NCBI RefSeq assembly: GCF_900090275.1
Contig: NZ_LT607755.1
Coordinates: 1,116,001 to 1,180,000, forward strand
Origin: Micromonospora zamorensis
Lineage (GTDB): Bacteria; Actinomycetota; Actinomycetes; Mycobacteriales; Micromonosporaceae
DNA length: 64,000 nucleotides
Direction of reading: 5' to 3'
A model generated the notes under the pieces. The model saw only the letters and a list, made by a program, of their open reading frames with translations, ran no database searches and was not told where the DNA came from. Both the position numbers and the translations under genes were made by a program. This document shows positions 16,241 through 24,081 of this stretch, piece by piece. Position 1 is the stretch's first letter, and every line of letters begins with the position of its first letter.

Positions 16241-17647
16241 GTGCCGACCATGATCGTTGTGGGCGCAGGGCCGGGCGGCCTGGCCTGTGCCATCGCCGCC
16301 GCCGACGCGGGCGGCACCGTGCTGCTGTTGGAGAAGGCGCCGGACGTTGGGGGCGCCCTGCCGTACTCGGGTGGGCACCTGTCCGCCGGCGGCTTCTCGC
16401 TGCAGCATGAGCGGGGCATCAGCGACGACCCCGAGCGGCACTTCGACGACGTCTGGCGGATCAGCCGGGGCGCCGCACGGGCCGACCTGACCCGGCTGAC
16501 GTTGCGCGAACAGCCGGCGGTGCTGGAGTGGCTGCTCGCCGCCGGGCTCACCGTCGATCCGGGTACGCCCCGCATCGTGTACGGGCACGAGCCGTACCGC
16601 ACGCCGCGGACCGTCCACGCCACCACCGTCCCCGGCGGTCCGGCCATTCTGGCCGTGCTGCGCCCGATGCTCGACGCGCATCTGGCCGCCGGCCGCATCG
16701 ACCTGCGCTGCGAGGTGCGCGTCACCGAGCTGCTGACCGAGGGCGGCGCGGTGGTCGGGGTGGCCACCGCCGACGGCGCGCGGTGGCGGGCACCCGCCGT
16801 CGTGCTCGCCACCGGCGGATTCGGGTACGCGCCGGAGCTGTTCGCCGAGCTGGAGGGCGCGCCGCTGACCACCTCGGCGGCGCCCACCTCGACCGGCGAC
16901 GGCCTGCTCATGGGTCGGTCGGTCGGCGCCGGCCTGCAGGGCCTGGGCCGCTACATCCCCACCTTCGGCGGGCTGCCCCCGGTCGACGGCGACCTTCGGG
17001 TCGACTGGGCGCACCGGCCGCACCTGGTGGCGCCGGAGCGGCCGCCCTGGGAGATCTACGTCGACCGCGCCGGAAGTCGCTGGATCGCCGAGGATGAGCC
17101 CAGCATCGACCACAAGGAGCGGGTGCTGACCACTGTCGACCGGATGACCTTCTGGACGGTCTTCGACGCCCATGCCCTACGCGAGTCGTACCCGATGGTG
17201 CACGGCTGGAGCGCGGCCGAGCTGGACGCCCAGTGCGGCCGGCGCCGCGGCGTGCACCGGGCGTCCGGGCTGGCGGAGCTCGCCGGGTTGGCCGGCATCG
17301 ACCCGGCGGGGCTGTCGGCCACGGTGGCCCGCTACAACGGTTTCGTCGCCGACGGCCGGGATGCCGACTTCGGCCGAACGTACCTGCCGGCGCCGATCGT
17401 CGAGCCGCCGTTCTACGCGCTGGAGAACCATCCGGTCACCCTGATCACGTTCGCCGGCCTGGACGTGGACGAGCTGCTGCGGGTCCGCCGTGCGGACGGC
17501 ACGACGATCCCCGGTCTGTACGCCGTCGGTGAGGTGATCGGCTCCGCCGCTGTCAATGGCAACGCGTTCTGCTCCGGCATGTGCCTGACCCCGGCCATGG
17601 CCTTCGGTCGGCTGGTCGGGCGCCGGCTCGCGGGGACCGCCGGCTGA
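16241..17647 (+). CDS. FAD-dependent oxidoreductase (fumarate reductase/ketosteroid dehydrogenase-like)
   Basis: The protein has 468 residues. The GTG at 16241 sits five bases after GGAGG. The dinucleotide fold is at the start (MIVVGAGPGGLACAIAAADA, then LLLEKAPDVGG), followed by GGALPYSGGHLSAGG as in the fumarate-reductase flavoprotein family, an ATGGFGYAPEL strand, and the C-terminal FAD site GLYAVGEVIGSAAVNGNAFC with SGMCLTPAMAFGRLVG. Family members catalyse flavin-linked C=C formation or reduction, for example 3-ketosteroid dehydrogenases and urocanate reductase. It is co-directional with the MFS gene after a 97-bp gap that carries a weak operator. In this locus it could reduce or desaturate a pathway intermediate; the substrate is unknown. 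Confidence 0.8.
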   Translation: MPTMIVVGAGPGGLACAIAAADAGGTVLLLEKAPDVGGALPYSGGHLSAGGFSLQHERGISDDPERHFDDVWRISRGAARADLTRLTLREQPAVLEWLLAAGLTVDPGTPRIVYGHEPYRTPRTVHATTVPGGPAILAVLRPMLDAHLAAGRIDLRCEVRVTELLTEGGAVVGVATADGARWRAPAVVLATGGFGYAPELFAELEGAPLTTSAAPTSTGDGLLMGRSVGAGLQGLGRYIPTFGGLPPVDGDLRVDWAHRPHLVAPERPPWEIYVDRAGSRWIAEDEPSIDHKERVLTTVDRMTFWTVFDAHALRESYPMVHGWSAAELDAQCGRRRGVHRASGLAELAGLAGIDPAGLSATVARYNGFVADGRDADFGRTYLPAPIVEPPFYALENHPVTLITFAGLDVDELLRVRRADGTTIPGLYAVGEVIGSAAVNGNAFCSGMCLTPAMAFGRLVGRRLAGTAG

Positions 17648-17695
17648 GCCGGTCTCGGCCGGCCCGTCCACAGCGGACGCAGGATGCGGGCCGAG

Positions 17696-18514
17696 TCAGT
17701 GTGCGAAGGCGAAGCCCTCCGCGCGCAGCTTGCCGGAGCTGATCGGCACGAACGGGGTCCTGATCTCACCCCGGTAGGTCAGCGCGGGCCAGCCCCCGGC
17801 GGCGCAGAGCTCGTCGAGGACGGCCTGGTTGGTCTGCGGCACGACCGCGTCCGGTACCGCGTTGAACACGCCCGTGAGGTCGCGGGTCACCACGAAGTCG
17901 AGCGCGGCGGCGGCGTCGCGGTAGTCGATGCGGTAGTGCAGGGCCTCGGCCGAGAACGGCACGCTGCCGCCGAGCATCTCGTGGGCCAGCTTCACCCGGG
18001 TCGGATAGTCGAGGTCGCGCGGATGCCCGTACACGTCGGGGATCCGCAGCGCGGCGCCGCGCGGGGCGGCCAGCACGGCGGCCTCGGCGGCGGCGAAGTT
18101 GCGGGGGGAGGCGTCCGGGTCGTCGGTGACCGGGGTTGCCTCGTCGACCAGCGCGCCATGGCCGGCACCGTAGACCGACACCGAACTGGTGAAGACCACC
18201 CGGGGATGCACGGCGGCGGCGGTGCGCGCGGACGCGGTGAGCGTGTCGGCGTACTCGGCGATGCGCTGGTCGGCGTCGAAGGCTCGGGCGATGCGCGGGC
18301 TCACGGTGAGCACGACCGCGTCGGCGTCGTGAGTGACCCGCTCGACGGCGGGACGGTCGCTGCCACGGAGGACCGCCACCTCGGTGCAGACGGGGGCCAG
18401 CTCGGGCACCCGGTCGGGGGAGGTGGTCGTGCCGATCACCTGGTGGCCGGCCGAGACCCAACGACGGGCCAGCTCCATGCCGACGTTGCCGCACCCGATG
18501 ATCACGTAACGCAC
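17696..18514 (-). CDS. NAD(P)-dependent epimerase/reductase (extended SDR)
   Basis: The protein has 272 residues. The GTG at 18514 follows GAGGAGGTCCAG. It starts with a Rossmann motif (VRYVIIGCGNVGMELARRW) in which the glycine pattern is GCGNVG, then VVLTVSPRIARAF and FTSSVSVYG. The Tyr of SSVSVYG is present but the classical YxxxK lysine is not evident, so catalysis may be atypical or the protein may act as a redox sensor. It is transcribed alone, away from the surface-protein operon, with a perfect operator 14 bp upstream of its start, and so belongs to the same regulon. Convergent with the FAD oxidoreductase gene. Confidence 0.75.
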   Translation of the reverse strand: MRYVIIGCGNVGMELARRWVSAGHQVIGTTTSPDRVPELAPVCTEVAVLRGSDRPAVERVTHDADAVVLTVSPRIARAFDADQRIAEYADTLTASARTAAAVHPRVVFTSSVSVYGAGHGALVDEATPVTDDPDASPRNFAAAEAAVLAAPRGAALRIPDVYGHPRDLDYPTRVKLAHEMLGGSVPFSAEALHYRIDYRDAAAALDFVVTRDLTGVFNAVPDAVVPQTNQAVLDELCAAGGWPALTYRGEIRTPFVPISSGKLRAEGFAFAH

Positions 18515-18527
18515 CTGGACCTCCTCA

Positions 18528-18544
18528 TGGAAACGCCGTTTCCA
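18528..18544 (-). promoter_or_regulatory. Palindromic operator (TGGAAACGCCGTTTCCA)
   Basis: A perfect 7-3-7 palindrome just upstream of the SDR gene on the minus strand, so close that bound regulator would block its promoter or initiation. Confidence 0.8.
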
Positions 18545-18705
18545 CACTCTGCCCCATCTCGGGCCCCCTGCCAAGGCCGTGCCGCCGAACCCGCCCGTCG
18601 GCGCTGCGCTGGCCCGGGGAATCGATCACATCGGCCGGAGTCAAATCGCCTGTCGGGCTATTGACAGGAGGGTCGGCCGGCTGCCTTTATGAACCTATCC
18701 AATTT

Positions 18706-18723
18706 TGGAAACTGCTGTTTCCA
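18706..18723 (+). promoter_or_regulatory. Operator of the surface/ABC operon, with 4-bp spacer and extra half-site
   Basis: TGGAAAC-TGCT-GTTTCCA has perfect arms but a four-base spacer, unlike the three-base spacer elsewhere. A further half-site GCGAAAC follows at 18727-18733, forming GTTTC-N7-GAAAC with the right arm, so two regulator dimers could bind. It lies 58 bp before the WxL gene. Confidence 0.75.
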
Positions 18724-18781
18724 CTAGCGAAACGGCAGCCAGGGGTGCACCGTTCCCCACAGGAAGGAGAGCGGGACCGCA

Positions 18782-20434
18782 ATGGGATTGCTCAGAACTA
18801 CGGCAACAGCGGTGGGCGTAGCGGCGTTGGCCGCCGCCGCGACCGCGGTCTGCGTGTCCCCCGCGCAGGCGTACGGCCCCACCCCGGGCAACCTGGGATG
18901 CCGGCTGTACTTCAACGACGCCGGTACCGGCAGCTCGCCGACGAACTGGGCCGACTCGTTCGGGCTCACTCAGACGCCGGCGACGCCGAGCCCGGGTCAG
19001 ACCGTGACGGTGACCTTCACCGCTGCGGCCGGTCCGAACAACGGCCCGGTCGCGATCAACCCCGGTGACGTGCCGATCGTCGTGGAGGCGGCGCTGGGTG
19101 GCTCACAGAGCGGCCCGGTCACCCTCCAGCAGACCAACTACCCCGCCGGTCCTGTCCCCGGCAACACCCCCACCGGCCCGATCACCGCCACCGGCACCTA
19201 TGTGGCCGGAGCGACCGGAGCCGCGACGCTCACCGTCAACCGGGTGATCCTCAACAACCCGATCGCCAAGACGTACTGCTCCGCGGCTGGCGACCGGGAC
19301 CACAAGGCAGCACCGGTCCCGACCTCCATCGTGGAGAGCTTCACCGTCTTCGGCGGCACGGTCTCGGTCACCTCGGTGACCGGCCAGACCGTGACCGGGG
19401 CTGCCCGGGCCGGCAACGTCATCAACTACGCGGTGACCGGTCTCGCGCCGTCCACCGCACTGACCGCAACACTGCGCGCGGCCGACGGCACCGGAACGGC
19501 CGAAGGCTCCGGCACGGGCACGACCGACGCCGCCGGCGTCGGCACCGGCACGCTCACGGTGCCCAGCGGCGCCACCACGGGAGCACGTACCGTGGCGGTC
19601 TCGGACGGGACCAACACGGTCTCCGTCCCGATCACGATTCTCGGCTCGCCGGGCATCGCGATCACTCCCAGCGGTGGCGGCTCCGGCACCGTGGTGACGG
19701 TCACCGGCACCAACTGGAACCCGGGCAGCACAGTCACGATCGGCGGTTACAAGGCGCTCACCGGCGCCCCGCCGCCGCCCGCGACGAGCGACCCGGCAAC
19801 GACGGCCACGGCCGGCGCCACCGGTGGGATCAACGCCACCTTCACCGTCACGGACAGCGCCACCGCGTACATCGGCGCGCAGTCCGGCGCCCTGTTCGCG
19901 ATCTCCGCGTGGACCGGGTCGGCTGACTCGTGCACCGCCAAGACCGGCTCGGCCACGACCGGCAACTGCACCCTGTCGTACAACCTGTCGGAGACCGTGA
20001 CCGCCGGAAACCTGTCGATGGCTCGCGCCGCCGGCACCGGCAACATCCCGTTCTCCGGCGTCACCGTCGGCGGCAGCGTGCAGACGGCGACGGGCAACCT
20101 GTCGACCGTCACGGTGACCGACCACCGGGGCAGCACCTTCGGGTGGAGCCTCGTCGGCACGGTCACCGACTTCACCGGCACCCCGGGCGGAACCATCGCC
20201 AAGAGCAACCTGTCCTGGACACCGGCCTGCGTCGACACCGCGGGCGCGACCAACGCGGTCACCGCGGTGGCCGGCACCCCGGGCACGGTCGACGCGGCGA
20301 CGCTCTGCTCCGCACCGACCAGCGCCACCGGTACGGGCGGCAGCTTCGACGCCTCAGCCGGGCTGACCCTCTCCGTGCCGGCGAACCAGCTCGCCGGTAC
20401 CTACGCCGCGACCCTCACGCTCACCCTGAGCTGA
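18782..20434 (+). CDS. Secreted WxL-type surface protein
   Basis: The protein has 550 residues. A signal peptide ends near SPAQA-YG (about residue 30). Residues 35-200 form a beta-rich domain beginning LGCRLYFNDAGTGSSP and closing with CSAAGDRDHK and PTSIVESFTV; the same domain occurs in the product of 29723. Ig-like segments follow (VTVTGTNWNPGSTVTIGGY). The last ~200 residues resemble a WxL domain: FGWSLVGTVTDF with the Trp at about residue 455, then SNLSWTPAC. In Firmicutes, WxL domains bind peptidoglycan and work with DUF916 proteins, and a DUF916-like gene is next. It opens an operon of surface proteins and importer genes. Likely role: capture of an external substrate at the wall (inferred). 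Confidence 0.7.
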   Translation: MGLLRTTATAVGVAALAAAATAVCVSPAQAYGPTPGNLGCRLYFNDAGTGSSPTNWADSFGLTQTPATPSPGQTVTVTFTAAAGPNNGPVAINPGDVPIVVEAALGGSQSGPVTLQQTNYPAGPVPGNTPTGPITATGTYVAGATGAATLTVNRVILNNPIAKTYCSAAGDRDHKAAPVPTSIVESFTVFGGTVSVTSVTGQTVTGAARAGNVINYAVTGLAPSTALTATLRAADGTGTAEGSGTGTTDAAGVGTGTLTVPSGATTGARTVAVSDGTNTVSVPITILGSPGIAITPSGGGSGTVVTVTGTNWNPGSTVTIGGYKALTGAPPPPATSDPATTATAGATGGINATFTVTDSATAYIGAQSGALFAISAWTGSADSCTAKTGSATTGNCTLSYNLSETVTAGNLSMARAAGTGNIPFSGVTVGGSVQTATGNLSTVTVTDHRGSTFGWSLVGTVTDFTGTPGGTIAKSNLSWTPACVDTAGATNAVTAVAGTPGTVDAATLCSAPTSATGTGGSFDASAGLTLSVPANQLAGTYAATLTLTLS

Positions 20435-20507
20435 GGACCGCATCGAGGTGAGGGCGGTCGGTGCGAGCCGGCCGCCCCCACACCGACCAGTCGAAGGGTG
20501 GAACCGC

Positions 20508-21536
20508 GTGCGTCACCCCCTCTGGCCACGCCGCCTCCGCACCGGTGCGGCAGCCCTCGCCGCCGCAGTCGCCGCTGTCACGCTGACCGTCGTCCCGATC
20601 AGGCCGGCCGCCGCTGCGGACAACGGCGAGTGGGCCGTCGTGCCCACCCCGCCGGCCAACGCCGGACCCACCCCCCGGCTCTACTTCTTCCTCGAGTCAC
20701 CCGCCGGCCGGACCCTCACCGACTCCGTGCGGGTGATCAACCGCACCGACACCGAGCGCACCTTCACCGTGTACGGCGCGGACGCCTACAACACCGCCCG
20801 CGACGGCGGATTCGCGCTGCGCCAGCTCACCGAGAAGCAGTCGGACATCGGGGTGTGGACGGTGGTCGGCGCCGGCACCGTGGTGCTCCCGCCCAAGGCG
20901 CAGGCCGACATCCCGTTCACCATCACCATCCCCACGAACGCCAGCCCCGGCGACCACATCGGCGGCATCGTCGCGATGGAGTCCGTCCCGGGCGGTCGGA
21001 GCGAGCAGAACGGCGTCGCCGTCGCGGTGCAGCGGGCCGTCGGCGCCCGCATCTACCTGCGGGTGGCCGGGCCGGAGATGCCCGGGCTCAACCTCGCCGA
21101 CCTGGACCTGACGCACCCGACGCCCTGGCTGCCCACGCCGGTCGACGGTGCCCTGGAATACACCCTGGCCAACACCGGCAACCTGCGCCTCGCCCCCACC
21201 ATCACGGTCACCGCCTCCGGCATGTTCGGCCACCGGATCCACCAGCGTGGCGCCACCCCACAGCTCGACCTGGTCCCGGGCGCCGAGTCGCGGATGCGTA
21301 CCCGGTTCACCGGCCTGTGGCCGGTCGACGTCGTCACCGCCACCGTGACGGCGAAGGCCGACGGCGGCGTGCTCACGGTGCGGACCACCCGTACCGTCGT
21401 CGTCTCCTGGACCGGCGTCGCCGCACTCGCCGCGCTGATCGCCGCCGCAGTCGTGGCCTGGCGCAGGCGCCGCCGCGCCCAGGTGGCCCGCCCCCGGGGC
21501 GTCTCACGCGTCCGCGCGCACGCGGAGGTCGGATGA
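20508..21536 (+). CDS. DUF916-like WxL-partner surface protein, membrane anchored
   Basis: The protein has 342 residues from the GTG at 20508 (AAGGGTGG upstream). A signal peptide runs to about residue 40 (AAAVAAVTLTVVPIRPAAAA). The ectodomain has DUF916-like phrases: RLYFFLESPAGRTLTDSVRV, then NRTDTERTFTVYGADAYN and DIPFTITIPTNASPGDHIGG. A single C-terminal helix (WTGVAALAALIAAAVVAWRR) and a basic tail keep it in the membrane. In WxL systems such proteins bind peptidoglycan and hold the partner. It starts 74 bp after the WxL gene and overlaps the next gene by ATGA. Confidence is high for topology, moderate for family. Confidence 0.7.
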   Translation: MRHPLWPRRLRTGAAALAAAVAAVTLTVVPIRPAAAADNGEWAVVPTPPANAGPTPRLYFFLESPAGRTLTDSVRVINRTDTERTFTVYGADAYNTARDGGFALRQLTEKQSDIGVWTVVGAGTVVLPPKAQADIPFTITIPTNASPGDHIGGIVAMESVPGGRSEQNGVAVAVQRAVGARIYLRVAGPEMPGLNLADLDLTHPTPWLPTPVDGALEYTLANTGNLRLAPTITVTASGMFGHRIHQRGATPQLDLVPGAESRMRTRFTGLWPVDVVTATVTAKADGGVLTVRTTRTVVVSWTGVAALAALIAAAVVAWRRRRRAQVARPRGVSRVRAHAEVG

Positions 21537-22726
21537 CGAGGATCGGACGCACCCTGACCGCCGTCGTGTGCGGGCTGGTCATCGGGCTGGCACTGCCCAC
21601 CGGGCCGGCGTGGGCAGCCGAGGGACTGACCCTCGCCGCCCCGGCGGCGGCACCGGGCGACCGGCTCGGGGTGAACGGCACCGGCTGGCCCGGCGGCGCA
21701 CTGGTCCAGCTCGTCACCTGCGGGCAACTCGCCATCGGCGGTTCGGCCTCCTGCGACACACGTGCCGCCCTGGCTGTTCCGGTGCGCCCGGACGGCACCT
21801 TCGCGGTGCAACTCGTGCTCGGCACCCCGCCGGTGCCCTGCCCGTGCGTCGTGCACGCCACGCTCGTCGGCGGCACCGCGCGCGGCCAGGTCGACGCGCC
21901 GCTGGAACTCACCGGGCACACCATGGGAGAGACCCCCACCGTCTCGGCCGCCCCGGTCCGCCTCGACCTGGTCGAGGCGAGGATCGCCGGCCGACCGGGC
22001 TGGCGGAGCCTGTTCGGCGCCGCCGCGACCCGGACCCTCGTCTACACAGTGCACAACCCCGGGCCGCACCCGCTGCCCAACCCGCCCCTCAACGTCCGGA
22101 TCGGCCGGGACGGCGGCGGCGACCGGGTCAGCACGCCCGGCACCGGCAGTATCCGGCCGGGCGAGACACGCACCTACCGGATACCCGTCACCACCCCGTT
22201 CGCCGCGTTCGGCCGGTACACCGTGCAGGCCGACCTGGGCGGGTTCGGCCCGGCCGAGGTGACGCTCCGGACGTACCCGTGGGGCCTGTTCCTGGTGCAC
22301 CTGCTCGGCGGGACGCTGATCGTCGTGGGCATCGCCCGCCGCATCGCCAACCGCCGCGACCGCCCGCCGCTGCCCGCGATGGCCGCCGCCCCGACCGGCA
22401 CGCTGCTGCCGTCCGTCGTGCGGGTCGGCTCACTCGGGGCGTACCTCGTCTTCGACGACGCTCCCGGCGCCGGCCGGCTACGTCGACGGGCCAACGCCCA
22501 CCTGAGCGTCGCCGCGCTGCGGGACCTGCTCGGCGACACCGGACTGCCGAACGCATCCGGCACCGAGGCCGCCGGCACCGCGGTCATCGACCTCACCGCC
22601 CTCGACGCGGTGCTCGCCGCCCGCCCAGGCGCGGCCACGCCGGCCGGAGCACGCGCCGGCAACCAGAGCGCCGCCGCCGTGATCGATCTGGCCGCGCTCG
22701 ACACCTACCTCGGGAGCCCTCGATGA
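21533..22726 (+). CDS. Exported membrane-anchored protein, neocarzinostatin-like N-terminal domain
   Basis: The protein has 397 residues; its ATG overlaps the preceding stop. A signal peptide (about 1-28, ending AWAAE) precedes an Ig-like domain that recalls the neocarzinostatin fold: GDRLGVNGTGWPGGALVQLV, with four cysteines arranged as TCGQLA, SCDTR and CPCVVHA. A second beta domain (YTVHNPGPHPLPNPPLNVRI) is followed by a transmembrane helix near residue 260 (WGLFLVHLLGGTLIVVGIA). The ~130-residue cytoplasmic tail contains two similar segments ending in AVIDLTALDAVLAARPG and AVIDLAALDTYLG. The tail repeat is unusual and may dock to another protein. Part of the surface/importer operon. Confidence 0.65.
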   Translation: MTRIGRTLTAVVCGLVIGLALPTGPAWAAEGLTLAAPAAAPGDRLGVNGTGWPGGALVQLVTCGQLAIGGSASCDTRAALAVPVRPDGTFAVQLVLGTPPVPCPCVVHATLVGGTARGQVDAPLELTGHTMGETPTVSAAPVRLDLVEARIAGRPGWRSLFGAAATRTLVYTVHNPGPHPLPNPPLNVRIGRDGGGDRVSTPGTGSIRPGETRTYRIPVTTPFAAFGRYTVQADLGGFGPAEVTLRTYPWGLFLVHLLGGTLIVVGIARRIANRRDRPPLPAMAAAPTGTLLPSVVRVGSLGAYLVFDDAPGAGRLRRRANAHLSVAALRDLLGDTGLPNASGTEAAGTAVIDLTALDAVLAARPGAATPAGARAGNQSAAAVIDLAALDTYLGSPR

Positions 22727-24081
22727 GTCGCGACCCTGGCACCCACACCACCGGCTGGGACCGGGCCCTGACGGTACGGGCGGCCATCGCCACCGTCGCC
22801 GCGCTGCTCGCCTTCGTCGGCTGCGGCGCGGTGCTGCCCGGAGTGGGCGGCGCCGACGGCACCGGCGTCGGACCCGGCGTCACCGCCGACGCGGTCACCG
22901 TCGTGTTCGTCGGCACCGACCTGACCAGGACGGCGAACCTGACCGGGTTCAACACCGCCTCGGCCGGCGACCCGGTACGCCAGATGCGGGCGCTGGAAAG
23001 CCACGTCAACGCCAACGGCGGCATCGCCGGCCGGCGGATGCGAGCGGTCTTCCGCAACTACGAGGCGAGCGACGACTCACCGGCCGCCGAAGAGAAGCTC
23101 TGCAACCAGATCACCCAGGACGACCGCGCGTTCGCGGTCGTGCTCACCGGTCAGTTGCAGGCCAACGCCCGCCCCTGCTACGCACAGCGGCACACCCTGG
23201 TGCTCGACGCCACCCTGATCACCATCGACCAGGCAACGAACGAGCGCCTCGCGCCATACCTGTTCGCCCCGGCCTATCCCGCGTACGACGACTTCGTGCG
23301 CGCGTACCTGCCGGCGCTGGCCGCGCAGGGCTTCTTCGACGGTGCCCGGCAGGCGGGCATCGTCGCGGTCGACGCACCGGCCAACCGCGCGATGTACGAG
23401 CAGCACGTGGTGCCGTACCTGAAGCAGCGGGAAATCACCCCGACCGTGGCCTGGATCGACTCCACCGACCTGGGCACCCTCAACACCGGGCTCAACCAGG
23501 CCGCCGTCGACCTGCGGGCCAAGCGCGTCGAGCGGGTCTTCTTCCTCGGCGGGACCCGGCTGGCCTCCTTCTTCCTCACCTCCGCCTCCGCGCAGGGCTT
23601 CACCGCCCGGTACGGCATCTCCAGCTACGACAATCCCAGCTTCCTGATCGGCAACCCGGACATCATTCCGCGCGAGGCACTGACCGGGGCGGTGGGCATC
23701 GGCTTCAACCCCAGCCAGGACGTCGCCGACCGGGAGTACGCCTTCCCCGCCACCGACCCCGAACGAGCCTGCCTGGGCATCTTCGCCGCAGCGGGGGAAT
23801 CGTTCGGCACCCGCGAGAACGCCCGCGTGGCCTTCCCGTACTGCGACGCGGTCCTGCTGCTGCAGACCGGCGCGAAGGACCTCGGCGCGGACCTCAACGC
23901 GCACCGGTGGCTGGCGGCCGTGGGCAGGCTCGACACGCAGTTCCAGCCGGCCACCGGATTCTCCGGGCGGCTCGGCCCGGACCGGTTCGCCGCCTCGAAC
24001 GGCTACCGGGCGTTCGGCTACGACAGCGGCTGCGCCTGCTTCACCTACCGCGGGGAGGACGTGTCCTTTGCGACCCGATGA
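22723..24081 (+). CDS. ABC-importer substrate-binding lipoprotein (branched-chain amino acid/amide type)
   Basis: The protein has 452 residues; its start overlaps the previous stop (ATGA). A long lipoprotein signal ends in LLAFVGCGA, so the Cys at about residue 35 would be lipidated. The body follows the type-I periplasmic fold used by Liv/urea/amide and aromatic-acid importers: GFNTASAGDPVRQMRALESH, then VNANGGIAGRRMRAVFRNYE, LCNQITQDDRAFAVV and RVERVFFLGGTRLASFF. It delivers ligand to the membrane parts encoded by the next two genes. Related receptors bind hydrophobic or aromatic acids as well as amino acids. The catabolic context suggests a pathway substrate, but the ligand cannot be read from the sequence. 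Confidence 0.85.
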   Translation: MSRDPGTHTTGWDRALTVRAAIATVAALLAFVGCGAVLPGVGGADGTGVGPGVTADAVTVVFVGTDLTRTANLTGFNTASAGDPVRQMRALESHVNANGGIAGRRMRAVFRNYEASDDSPAAEEKLCNQITQDDRAFAVVLTGQLQANARPCYAQRHTLVLDATLITIDQATNERLAPYLFAPAYPAYDDFVRAYLPALAAQGFFDGARQAGIVAVDAPANRAMYEQHVVPYLKQREITPTVAWIDSTDLGTLNTGLNQAAVDLRAKRVERVFFLGGTRLASFFLTSASAQGFTARYGISSYDNPSFLIGNPDIIPREALTGAVGIGFNPSQDVADREYAFPATDPERACLGIFAAAGESFGTRENARVAFPYCDAVLLLQTGAKDLGADLNAHRWLAAVGRLDTQFQPATGFSGRLGPDRFAASNGYRAFGYDSGCACFTYRGEDVSFATR

